This document shows positions 34,106-41,571 of a stretch of DNA of 64,000 bases, in pieces. This DNA comes from Intrasporangium oryzae NRRL B-24470. GTDB lineage: Bacteria; Actinomycetota; Actinomycetes; Actinomycetales; Dermatophilaceae. The notes below the pieces were generated by a model. It saw only the letters and a list, made by a program, of their open reading frames with translations. It had not been told where the DNA came from and ran no database searches. The position numbers were made by a program, and so were the translations under genes. How positions within the stretch are numbered: the first letter of the stretch is position 1; every line of letters starts with the position of its first letter. The stretch spans positions 1 through 64,000 of the forward strand of contig NZ_AWSA01000019.1 of the NCBI RefSeq assembly GCF_000576595.1, given 5' to 3'.

Positions 34106-35130
34106 GCGGCATGGAACCGCTGAGGCTGGGCATCCTCGGAGCCGCCCGCATCACCGACCTCGCCGTCGTCAAGCCGGCCGCGATCACCGGTGCCCGACTG
34201 GTGGCGGTCGCTGCGCGCGACCCCGCGCGCGCCGCGGCCTACGCCGAGGCCCACGGCATCGAGAGAGTCCACGAGTCCTACCTCGACGTCATCAACGATC
34301 CCGAAGTCGAGGCGGTCTACAACCCACTGGCCAACAGCCTGCACGCGCCGTGGAACAAGGCCGCCCTTGCCGCAGGGAAGCACGTCTTCACGGAGAAGCC
34401 CTCTGCCAGCAACGCCGCCGAGGCCGAGGAGGTCGCGGCGGTGGCGAGCAGATCCGATCGCCAGTTCTTCGAAGGCTTCCATTACCTCTGGCACCCGCTC
34501 GTCGCGCGACTGCACGCCATCCTCGCCAGCGGCGAGCTCGGTGAGCTGCGGCACGTCGAGACCGTCATGGACATGCCGGCGCCGGCCGACAGCGATCCGC
34601 GATGGTCACTGGAGCTCGCAGGTGGTGCCCTCATGGACCTCGGCTGCTACAGCCTGCACTCGTTGCGCATGCTCGCCCCGTTCGTGGGCGGCGAGCCGGC
34701 CCTGGTCAGCGCGACCGGCGGCGAACGGCAGGGGCACCCCGGGGTCGACGAGTGGCTCACCGCCGAGCTGCGGTTCCCGAACGGCGTCACCGGAACCGCG
34801 GGGTGCAACATGGCCAGCGACCACCACCAGATGAGCCATCGCCTGATCGGCACCGCGGGGGAGGCGGTGATCGCCGACTTCGTCAATCCGCACAACGACG
34901 ACCGGCTCATCGTCACGACGAGCAAGGGCAGCCGCACCGAGCACCTCGGCACCCGATCGTCCTACACCTACCAGCTCGAGGCCTTCACGACCGCGGTTCG
35001 CACGGGCGTGCCCGCCCCCACGGACGCGGCCGATGCGGTCAGGACGATGCGCCTGATCGACCAGTGCTACGAAGCGGTCGGTCTGCAGCCGCGGCCGGCC
35101 CACGCGGCCTTGGAGGGTGGTCTCCGATGA
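34102..35130 (+). CDS. Gfo/Idh/MocA-family oxidoreductase, third of three
   Basis: The 342-residue protein shows LRLGILGAARITDLAVVKPA, then VYNPLANSLHAPWNKAALAA, FTEKPSASNAAEAEEVAAVA, FFEGFHYLWHPLVARLHAIL and GGALMDLGCYSLHSLRMLAP. The GFHYLWHP and DLGCY motifs fit the trans-dihydrodiol / glucose-fructose oxidoreductase-like subgroup rather than IolG. The GTG at 34102 overlaps the previous stop (GTGA); ATG 34111 is an alternative. Three different dehydrogenases of one family in the operon suggest epimers or methylated cyclitols as substrates (inference). Confidence 0.83.
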   Translation: MSGMEPLRLGILGAARITDLAVVKPAAITGARLVAVAARDPARAAAYAEAHGIERVHESYLDVINDPEVEAVYNPLANSLHAPWNKAALAAGKHVFTEKPSASNAAEAEEVAAVASRSDRQFFEGFHYLWHPLVARLHAILASGELGELRHVETVMDMPAPADSDPRWSLELAGGALMDLGCYSLHSLRMLAPFVGGEPALVSATGGERQGHPGVDEWLTAELRFPNGVTGTAGCNMASDHHQMSHRLIGTAGEAVIADFVNPHNDDRLIVTTSKGSRTEHLGTRSSYTYQLEAFTTAVRTGVPAPTDAADAVRTMRLIDQCYEAVGLQPRPAHAALEGGLR

Positions 35131-36062
35131 GCGCGTCGACGCATCCCACTCGCGACAGCGTGAGGTCGCACGGGGGTCCCAGCGACACCTCCGACGAGCT
35201 GCTCGCCACCTGCTGGACGACCGCAGGCGACGCCGCGTCGGACCGACCGGACCTGCGCAGCCCGCTGACCCTTCGCGACCGCATCGAGGCCGCCTCGAGG
35301 GCTGGCTTCCGAGGCTTCGGCCTGCTGTCCGACGACCTGCCCGCCGCCGTGGCGGCCTACGGGCTGGCCGGAATCCGCACCATGCTCTCCGACAACGGCA
35401 TGGTGCACCTCGAGCTCGAGGGAATCCCGTACTGGTGGGACGCCGGAGCCCACCGTCAGGAGTCCGACCGGGTCCGCCACGATCTGCTCGCTGCGGCCGA
35501 GGCGCTCGGCGCCAGGCACATCAAGGTCACGCCAGACGGCGACGACGGCCCGTGGGACCCGGGCCTCTGGGCCGCGAGGTTCGCTGAGCTCGCGGCCCAG
35601 GCCGAGGGGGTCGGCACGAGGCTCGGGATCGAGTTCTTCCCCTGGTCGAACATCAAGACGCTGCACGACGGGCTGCGGCTCGTCGAGGACGCCGGACACG
35701 AGTCGGGGGGCGTGGTCATCGATACCTGGCACATCGCCCGGGGACACACGCCACCCTCTGATCTCGCGACCGTGCCGCTGCACCGCATCGTAGGCGTCGA
35801 GCTGAACGACGCCGACGAGCAGGTCATGGGCACGCTCTTCGAGGACACGGTCCATCGTCGCCGCTACTGCGGTGAGGGCACGTTCGACCTCACGGCCATG
35901 ATCACGGCCCTGCGGACCGCCGGCTGGAACGGACCGTGGGGTGTCGAGATCCTGTCCGACGAACACCGGTCGCAGCCTCTGGACGAGTCTCTCCACCGGG
36001 CGACCGTGACCGCCTGGAGCGTGTTGGACCGCGCGCGGAGAGAGGCCGACGACGGGCGGTGA
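35127..36062 (+). CDS. Sugar phosphate isomerase/epimerase-like TIM barrel
   Basis: The 311-residue protein belongs to the xylose-isomerase-like TIM-barrel superfamily. It shows FRGFGLLSDDLPAAVAAYGL, GARHIKVTPDGDDG, LGIEFFPWSNIKTLHDGLRL with a likely metal Glu, GVVIDTWHIARGHTPP with Asp and His, VGVELNDAD, and GPWGVEILSDEHR with the last Glu. It is only distantly related to the IolE-like protein two genes upstream. As last gene of the operon it may epimerise or dehydrate another ketone intermediate. Its first 45 residues are poorly structured in appearance. Confidence 0.8.
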   Translation: MSASTHPTRDSVRSHGGPSDTSDELLATCWTTAGDAASDRPDLRSPLTLRDRIEAASRAGFRGFGLLSDDLPAAVAAYGLAGIRTMLSDNGMVHLELEGIPYWWDAGAHRQESDRVRHDLLAAAEALGARHIKVTPDGDDGPWDPGLWAARFAELAAQAEGVGTRLGIEFFPWSNIKTLHDGLRLVEDAGHESGGVVIDTWHIARGHTPPSDLATVPLHRIVGVELNDADEQVMGTLFEDTVHRRRYCGEGTFDLTAMITALRTAGWNGPWGVEILSDEHRSQPLDESLHRATVTAWSVLDRARREADDGR

Positions 36063-36155
36063 CGCGCCGCGGGGCCGTCCCGTCGCCGCCCTCCGCGTCG
36101 CTGCCACGGCTCGGTTCGCGTCCGCTGACCAGGCACCCAGTAGCGTCCGGGCGGC

Positions 36156-36161
36156 TAGCGT
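36156..36161 (+). promoter_or_regulatory. -10 box TAGCGT, leaderless promoter of the MOSC gene
   Basis: TAGCGT lies seven bases before the ATG at 36169. It argues for that ATG over the in-frame GTG at 36160, which would overlap the box. Confidence 0.45.
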
Positions 36162-36168
36162 GTGGTTC

Positions 36169-36525
36169 ATGAACGCCACCGTCTCGAGCCTCTTCATCTA
36201 TCCCGACTCCGACTCGCCGGGGCAGGAGCTCGACTCGGTCGACGTGACCCCGACAGGGCCGCAGGGCAACCGTGCCAAGAAGCACGCCGTGCACCTCGTG
36301 GCCGTCGAGGAGTTCGTCGAGACCCACCCGAAGGCCAACCTCGTCCTCGACATCGACCCGGCCGTGCTCGAGGGCCTCGTCGGTCGGGTCGTGCGGGTCG
36401 GCGACTGCGTGCTCACGATCACCCGCAAACCGGCCCAGTGCGCCGGTGTGTACGCCGACGTGCTCGAGCCGGGCCGCGTGTCGGTCGACGACATGGTCCT
36501 GGTCGCCCAGCCGGACAGCGCGTGA
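36169..36525 (+). CDS. Small MOSC-domain-like protein
   Basis: The 118-residue protein follows the MOSC beta-barrel pattern: GQELDSVDVTPTGPQGNRAK at the N-terminus, HLVAVEEFVETHPKANLVLD, LEGLVGRVVRVGDCVLTITR and the cysteine-bearing KPAQCAGVYADVLEPGRVSV ending in DDMVLV. In MOSC proteins that cysteine binds the molybdenum cofactor or transfers sulfur. This one is at the small end of the family. It is translationally coupled (GTGA) to the next gene, a flavin-reductase-like protein, which hints at a shared redox role. Confidence 0.72.
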   Translation: MNATVSSLFIYPDSDSPGQELDSVDVTPTGPQGNRAKKHAVHLVAVEEFVETHPKANLVLDIDPAVLEGLVGRVVRVGDCVLTITRKPAQCAGVYADVLEPGRVSVDDMVLVAQPDSA

Positions 36526-37043
36526 CGATCCACTCCGAGCACCCGTTCCTGCCCTCCGACGACGACCGTGACCCGGTGCGCCGACTCCGGGGCCGCATCG
36601 GTGGGACGGTCTCGCTCTGGACGGCGGGGGAGGGGATCGAGCGGGTCGGGCTCACGGTGTCGTCCTACCTCGTCGCCGGGGGGAACCCTGGTCACATCGT
36701 GGGTCTGCTCCACCCCGACGCTGACCTTCTCGAACGCCTCGAGGAGACGGGGACGGCCGTCGTGTCGCTCCTCGAGTGGCGCCATCGGGACCTCGCCGAC
36801 GCCTTCGCGGGGGTGCGGCCCGCCCCGGGCGGTCCGTTCCGGCTCGGCACGTGGGTGCAGACCCCGTGGGGACCGCGCCTCGAGCCCGCCGGCACCTGGG
36901 CGGGCGTCCGCCTCGACCGCGCCTCTCGCAGGCAGGTCGGCTGGTCCGTCCTCGTCGAGACGATGATCGAGCACGTCGAGGTGGCCGACACCGAGCAGCC
37001 GCTCGTCCACCGCCGCGGGCGCTACCAACGCCCCACAGCCTGA
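36522..37043 (+). CDS. Flavin-reductase-like FMN-binding domain protein
   Basis: The 173-residue protein resembles the split-barrel flavin reductase / flavoredoxin group: RRLRGRIGGTVSLWTAGEGI, then VGLTVSSYLVAGGNPGHIVG where the FMN phosphate usually binds, and a C-terminal VETMIEHVEVADTEQPLVHR with GRYQRP. The motif GLTVSS...P is characteristic. It overlaps the MOSC gene by four bases and converges with the TetR gene only 12 bases away. NAD(P)H:flavin reduction or a flavin-binding electron carrier role is likely. Confidence 0.75.
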   Translation: MTIHSEHPFLPSDDDRDPVRRLRGRIGGTVSLWTAGEGIERVGLTVSSYLVAGGNPGHIVGLLHPDADLLERLEETGTAVVSLLEWRHRDLADAFAGVRPAPGGPFRLGTWVQTPWGPRLEPAGTWAGVRLDRASRRQVGWSVLVETMIEHVEVADTEQPLVHRRGRYQRPTA

Positions 37044-37055
37044 CGACGACCGCGC

Positions 37056-37754
37056 CTAGGGAGCGTCGCCGACCCAGGGGGAGAGGCCCCGCCAGGCCAG
37101 CTCGGTGAGCAGCTCGACGAGCTCCTCGCGGGGCCGGCGGTCCGGCGACGCAAGCCAGTCGTCGGCAACGGCACGGACGGACCCGACGAGGGCGACCGCC
37201 CACAGCCGGGCTCGTCCCGAGTCGACCTCGGTGCCGCGCAGCGACTGCTCGAGGAGACGGGTCAGCCGGTCGGTGACCTCCCCGACCGTGCCCCCGACCG
37301 GGTCGTCGGGGAGGGGCTGGTCCACGAGAGGACGGTTGACGACGAAGCGGTAGACCTCGGTGTCGGACTCGACGAGCGACAGGTAGGCCTCGACCGTCGA
37401 GGCGATCAGGTGGCGCAGATCGTCGTCGGACGCCCGGGCCCGCGCCATCGCGTCGCCGACGTCGCCGACGACCCGCTGGTCGATCCGAGCCGCGACGGCC
37501 CGGTACAGGCCCGCCTTGTCGTCGAAGTGGCGATAGACCACCGTCTTGCTCGTGCCGGCCTCGGCGGCGATGTCGTCCATCCCCACCGCGGCCCCGTGCC
37601 TGCGGACGGCGCGGATCGTCGCGTCGACGATGGCGGCCCTGCGCTCCGAGCGGTGCTGCTCCCAGCGCGCGTCGCGACCGTCCCGAGCGGGCGCGACCCG
37701 CGGGGCGGGGCTGCCGCGGCGGGAGTCGTCGCGGGTGGTGTCGTCCATGTCCAC
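37056..37754 (-). CDS. TetR-family regulator of the divergent lipid-metabolism genes
   Basis: The 232-residue protein has a disordered Arg/Asp-rich N-terminus of about 30 residues, then a TetR HTH: RAAIVDATIRAVRRHGAAVG, MDDIAAEAGTSKTVVYRHFD, DKAGLYRAVA. The helical ligand domain follows. It is divergent from an acetyltransferase / FabG4 / MaoC operon and probably represses it. The 189-base spacer holds an inverted repeat that could be its operator. Fatty acyl-CoA is a plausible ligand, by analogy with other regulators of such operons. Confidence 0.87.
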   Translation of the reverse strand: MDMDDTTRDDSRRGSPAPRVAPARDGRDARWEQHRSERRAAIVDATIRAVRRHGAAVGMDDIAAEAGTSKTVVYRHFDDKAGLYRAVAARIDQRVVGDVGDAMARARASDDDLRHLIASTVEAYLSLVESDTEVYRFVVNRPLVDQPLPDDPVGGTVGEVTDRLTRLLEQSLRGTEVDSGRARLWAVALVGSVRAVADDWLASPDRRPREELVELLTELAWRGLSPWVGDAP

Positions 37755-37764
37755 GAAACTAACA

Positions 37765-37779
37765 GGTACTCCCCGTACC
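37765..37779. promoter_or_regulatory. Inverted repeat GGTAC-N5-GTACC, possible TetR operator
   Basis: GGTAC at 37765 and GTACC at 37775 form a perfect inverted repeat with a five-base centre, 10 bases upstream of the TetR start. A looser inverted pair ACCGA...TCGGT follows at 37777-37798. The position suits autoregulation and control of the divergent operon. Confidence 0.45.
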
Positions 37780-37855
37780 GACTACTGGCGGTATCGGTTA
37801 TCTTGGAGCGAGATCGAGCTCGTGCAGGGACGGGTTCCGCACCCGCGATCTGCCC

Positions 37856-37906
37856 GCACCCGGCCTGCCCGGCCTGCACCCGGCCTGCCCGGCCTGCACC
37901 CGGCCT
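37856..37906 (+). repeat. 2.5 copies of a 20-bp tandem repeat in the leader of the acetyltransferase gene
   Basis: The unit GCACCCGGCCTGCCCGGCCT is repeated exactly from 37856 to 37895 and again for 11 bases. It lies in the untranslated leader, 38 bases before the start codon. It is a likely slippage-prone site; the effect on expression is unknown. Confidence 0.7.
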
Positions 37907-37943
37907 CGACCCACGGCTTCGACGACGAACTCAGGAGAGATCC

Positions 37944-39239
37944 ATGGCCTCCCAGCCCCGTCCCCGGGCGCCGCGGCGCGCCGCCGTCCTCGGCGGCAAC
38001 CGCATTCCCTTCGCCCGCGCCAACGGCCCCTACGCCAAGGCCTCCAACCAGGACATGCTGACGGCCGCCGTCGACGGCCTCGTGGCCCGCTTCGGACTCG
38101 CGGGGGAGCGGCTCGGCGAGGTCGTCGCCGGAGCCGTCCTCAAGCACAGCCGCGACTTCAACCTGACCCGTGAGACCGTCCTCGGCACCCGCCTCGACCC
38201 ACGCACGCCGGCCTACGACGTCCAGCAGGCCTGCGGCACCGGCCTCGAGGCGGCGATCCTCGTCGCGAACAAGATCGCCCTCGGCCAGATCGACGCGGGC
38301 ATCGCCGGTGGCGTCGACAGCGCGAGCGACGCGCCGATCGCCGTGAGCGAGGGCCTGCGCCAGACGATGCTTGCGGCCAACCGCGCCAAGACGCCGGCCC
38401 AGCGGGCGAAGGCGCTCGCAGGCCTGCGGCCCGGACACTTCGTCCCGTCCGTCCCCGAGAACCTCGAGCCGCGGACCGGGCTGTCGATGGGCGAGCACAT
38501 GGCCCTCACCGCCGCCCAGTGGGGGGTCATCCGCGAGGCGCAGGACGAGCTCGCCGCCGCAAGCCACCGCAACCTCGCCTCGGCCTGGGACCGGGGCTTC
38601 TTCGACGACCTCGTCACGCCCTATCTCGGCGTCACGAAGGACACCAACCTTCGTCCCGACTCCACCGTCGAGAAGCTCTCCACCCTCAAGCCGGTGTTCG
38701 GCCGCGGCGAGGGCGCGACGATGACCGCCGGGAACTCGACCCCGCTCACCGACGGCGCCTCGGCCGTGCTGCTCGCCAGCGAGGAGTGGGCCGCCGAGCA
38801 CCGGCTCACCCCACTCGCCTGGCTCGTCGACGCCGAGACCGCGGCCGTCGACTACGTCCACGGAGACGAGGGCCTGCTCATGGCTCCCGTCTATGCCGTG
38901 CCCCGGCTGCTCGCTCGCAACGGCCTCACGCTGCAGGACTTCGACCTCTACGAGATCCACGAGGCCTTCGCGGCAACGGTCCTGACGACGCTCAAGGCCT
39001 GGGAGGACCCCGACTTCTGCCGCGAGCGGCTCGGACTCGACGCGCCCCTCGGCGCCATCGACCGCGCCCGGCTCAACGTCAACGGTTCCTCCCTCGCCGC
39101 CGGGCACCCGTTCGCCGCAACCGGGGGGCGCATCGTCGCCTCGCTCGCCAAGCAGCTCAAGGACAACGGCGGCGGCCGCGGCCTCATCTCCATCTGCGCC
39201 GCAGGCGGCCAGGGCGTCGTCGCGATCCTGGAGGCATGA
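37944..39239 (+). CDS. Acetyl-CoA C-acetyltransferase (FadA2/FadI-like)
   Basis: The 431-residue thiolase has the nucleophile Cys97 in VQQACGTGLEAA, LYEIHEAFAATV, NVNGSSLAAGHPFAATGGRI with catalytic His, and CAAGGQG with the second Cys. It resembles M. tuberculosis FadA2 and E. coli FadI in length and motifs. CAGGAGAG precedes the ATG. The order thiolase, FabG4-like reductase, MaoC-like hydratase parallels the mycobacterial Rv0241c-Rv0243 neighbourhood. It should cleave or form 3-oxoacyl-CoA. Confidence 0.9.
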   Translation: MASQPRPRAPRRAAVLGGNRIPFARANGPYAKASNQDMLTAAVDGLVARFGLAGERLGEVVAGAVLKHSRDFNLTRETVLGTRLDPRTPAYDVQQACGTGLEAAILVANKIALGQIDAGIAGGVDSASDAPIAVSEGLRQTMLAANRAKTPAQRAKALAGLRPGHFVPSVPENLEPRTGLSMGEHMALTAAQWGVIREAQDELAAASHRNLASAWDRGFFDDLVTPYLGVTKDTNLRPDSTVEKLSTLKPVFGRGEGATMTAGNSTPLTDGASAVLLASEEWAAEHRLTPLAWLVDAETAAVDYVHGDEGLLMAPVYAVPRLLARNGLTLQDFDLYEIHEAFAATVLTTLKAWEDPDFCRERLGLDAPLGAIDRARLNVNGSSLAAGHPFAATGGRIVASLAKQLKDNGGGRGLISICAAGGQGVVAILEA

Positions 39240-40558
39240 TGAGCGACTTTCTCTCCACGCTGATCGGCTCGCCTGTCGCCAAGCGTGTCGGGGTCCCGCA
39301 GCCGACCCGCCTGCGCCGCTACGAGCCGGGCACCCCGCTCTGCGACAGCCCGGTGCTCGTCGCCGGCGAGGGTCGCTTCGCCGCGAGCCTCTCCGAGTCA
39401 CTGCGGGCCGCCGGACTCGTGACCGTCGGATCCGTCGAGGAGGCGATCGACACGATCGGGGCCGTCGTCCTCGACCTCAGCTCGGCGACCGACCCTGAGG
39501 ACCTCGACGCCCTCCGCGTCCTCGGCGCCCCGGCCGTCAAGCGCCTGCGGACCAACGGGCGGGTCGTCGTGATCGGCACCGACCCGGCGACCCTCACCGA
39601 CGTCACCGAGGTCGCGACCCAGCGGGCGCTCGAGGGGGTCGTGCGCTCGCTCGGCAAGGAGCTGCGCCGGGGCGCCACGGCCAACCTCGTCCTGGCTCGC
39701 GGCGACGCCTCGGCCGGCGCGTGGTCGGCCGTCGGCTTCTTCCTCTCCGGCCGTTCGGCCTACGTCGACGGCCAGGTGGTGCGCGTCGACGCGGGGGCCG
39801 GCGTCGACGACGACCCGGTCAAGCCGCTCGACGGCAGGGTCGCGGTCGTCACCGGTGCGGCCCGCGGCATCGGTGCCGACATCGCACGCGTCCTCGCGCG
39901 GGACGGGGCGACCGTCGTCGCCGTCGACGTGCCCTCAGCGGGTGACGCCCTCGCCCGCGTCGCCAACGAGGTCGGGGGCACGGCCCTGCAGCTCGACGTG
40001 ACGGCGCCCGACACCGGGACCCGCATCGTCGAGCATGCGGTCTCCCGCCACGGGGGCCTCGACATCGTCGTGCACAACGCGGGCATCACCCGCGACAAGC
40101 TCTTCGTCAACATGGACGAGGCCCGCTGGTCGAGTGTCATCGACGTCAACCTCCGCTCGATCCTGCGGATGAACGAGGCGCTCCTCGGCGAGGGCGCCCT
40201 CAGCGAAGGCGGACGCATCGTCTGTGTCGCCTCGATCGCGGGGATCGCGGGCAACCGCGGCCAGACCAACTACGGCGCGAGCAAGGCGGGGGTCATCGGA
40301 CTCGTCACGGCCCTCGCAGACCAGGTGCGCGACCGGGGGATCACCGTCAACGCCGTCGCCCCGGGCTTCATCGAGACCGAGATGACCGCCCGGATTCCCT
40401 TCGCCACGAGGGAGATCGGGCGCCGCATGAACTCCCTCCAGCAGGGCGGCAAGCCCAAGGACGTTGCCGAGGCGATCGCCTGGCTCAGCCAACCCGGGGC
40501 CGCGGCCGTCACGGGCCAGGTCCTGCGGGTCTGCGGCCAGAGCCTCCTCGGTGCCTGA
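39236..40558 (+). CDS. fabG4: High-molecular-weight 3-oxoacyl-(acyl-carrier) reductase, FabG4-like
   Basis: The 440-residue protein joins an N-terminal degenerate, flavodoxin-like Rossmann domain (residues about 1-195) to a complete SDR domain with VAVVTGAARGIGADIARVLA, HNAGITRDK, Ser in VCVASIAGIAG and Tyr-x3-Lys in QTNYGASKAG. This two-domain layout is that of mycobacterial FabG4 (about 454 residues), an NADH-dependent reductase of 3-oxoacyl-CoA/ACP. The start overlaps the thiolase stop at ATGA. An alternative start is the next ATG, one codon later. Confidence 0.88.
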   Translation: MMSDFLSTLIGSPVAKRVGVPQPTRLRRYEPGTPLCDSPVLVAGEGRFAASLSESLRAAGLVTVGSVEEAIDTIGAVVLDLSSATDPEDLDALRVLGAPAVKRLRTNGRVVVIGTDPATLTDVTEVATQRALEGVVRSLGKELRRGATANLVLARGDASAGAWSAVGFFLSGRSAYVDGQVVRVDAGAGVDDDPVKPLDGRVAVVTGAARGIGADIARVLARDGATVVAVDVPSAGDALARVANEVGGTALQLDVTAPDTGTRIVEHAVSRHGGLDIVVHNAGITRDKLFVNMDEARWSSVIDVNLRSILRMNEALLGEGALSEGGRIVCVASIAGIAGNRGQTNYGASKAGVIGLVTALADQVRDRGITVNAVAPGFIETEMTARIPFATREIGRRMNSLQQGGKPKDVAEAIAWLSQPGAAAVTGQVLRVCGQSLLGA

Positions 40559-40568
40559 AGGAGGCGTG

Positions 40569-41426
40569 ATGACGACGACCCTCTCCTTCGACACCGCCCC
40601 GGACCTCAGGCGCATCTACGCGACCGGCGCCCTACGCCGGGGGAGCGACAGCGAGACGCTCCCCGACGTGCGGGCGGTGCGTGACGGCATACGAGTGGAC
40701 CTCGACGCTCTCGCCGCATACGTGCGCGTCTGCCGCTTCCCGCTCTCGAGCACCCTGCCGCTGACGTACCCGCACCTGCTCGCCTTCCCCCTGCAGATGG
40801 CGGTCATGAGCCACGAGGGCTTTCCCCTGCCTCTCCTCGGCGCAGTCCACGTGACGAACGCCATCACCCTCCTGCGCCCCCTCCTGGTGACGGACGAGCT
40901 CGCCCTCACCGTCTGGGCACAGGACCTTCGGCCGCACCGCCGCGGCCGGCAGGTCGACCTCGTCTCCGAGGCGCGCATCGAGGGCGAGCTCGTCTGGCGC
41001 GGCGTGAGCACCTACCTCTCGCGCGGGGCCGGCCACCCCGAGGCCCAGGTGTCCGACCCGCCGGGACTCGAGCCGCTCGCCGACGTCCCCGCCGGCCCCG
41101 TCTGGCGCCTCGCGGAGGGCACGGGACGGTCGTATGCCGCTGTCTCCGGCGACTGGAACCCGATCCACGTGCACGCCCTCGCCGCGCGACCCTTCGGCTT
41201 CCCGACCGCGATCGCCCACGGGATGTACCACTACGCGCGGGCGCTCGCGGCGCTCGGCCCGCGGCTGCCCGAGGCCGGGCTCACGAGCCGGGTGTGGTTC
41301 CGCAAGCCGGTGCGCCTGCCATCGACCGTTCGGCTGCGTTCCGCCTTCGAGCCGAGCCGCACCCTCTCGCGCCTCGAGAACCTCACGGGAGAGGTCGAGC
41401 ACGCCGTCATCGAGAACACGTGGTGA
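40569..41426 (+). CDS. MaoC-family 3-hydroxyacyl dehydratase (HtdX-like)
   Basis: The 285-residue protein is a double hot-dog enzyme. The second half has the hydratase-2 motif YAAVSGDWNPIHVHALAARP with Asp and His, then GFPTAIAHGMYHYARALAAL. The first half, with LPLTYPHLLAFPLQMAVMSH, is the non-catalytic hot-dog. This matches mycobacterial HtdX and similar dehydratases that act on 3-hydroxyacyl-CoA. AAGGAGG lies just before the ATG and the gene follows FabG4 by ten bases, so reductase and dehydratase steps are co-expressed. One copy of the CGGCATACG word forces the rare ATA codon near the N-terminus. Confidence 0.85.
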   Translation: MTTTLSFDTAPDLRRIYATGALRRGSDSETLPDVRAVRDGIRVDLDALAAYVRVCRFPLSSTLPLTYPHLLAFPLQMAVMSHEGFPLPLLGAVHVTNAITLLRPLLVTDELALTVWAQDLRPHRRGRQVDLVSEARIEGELVWRGVSTYLSRGAGHPEAQVSDPPGLEPLADVPAGPVWRLAEGTGRSYAAVSGDWNPIHVHALAARPFGFPTAIAHGMYHYARALAALGPRLPEAGLTSRVWFRKPVRLPSTVRLRSAFEPSRTLSRLENLTGEVEHAVIENTW

Positions 41427-41571
41427 CCCGGCACGACAACGAGCCCGGCCCGACCGAATGCCCGTCGCAGCCGGTCGCGCGCTCTCGATAGGCTGAGACC
41501 GCCGCAACCCTGCGGCATACGACTCGATCCGGCCGGAAGAGGTCGGGTCCGCACTCCGAGGAGCACCAACC

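Noticed and set aside
41490-41571. CTGAGA followed by CCCTG and GATCCGG before thrS, reminiscent of a TPP riboswitch
   Set aside because: The order and spacing do not match the conserved TPP core (no GAACCTGATC-type block and no closing P1), and thrS is not a usual target. No T-box consensus was found either.
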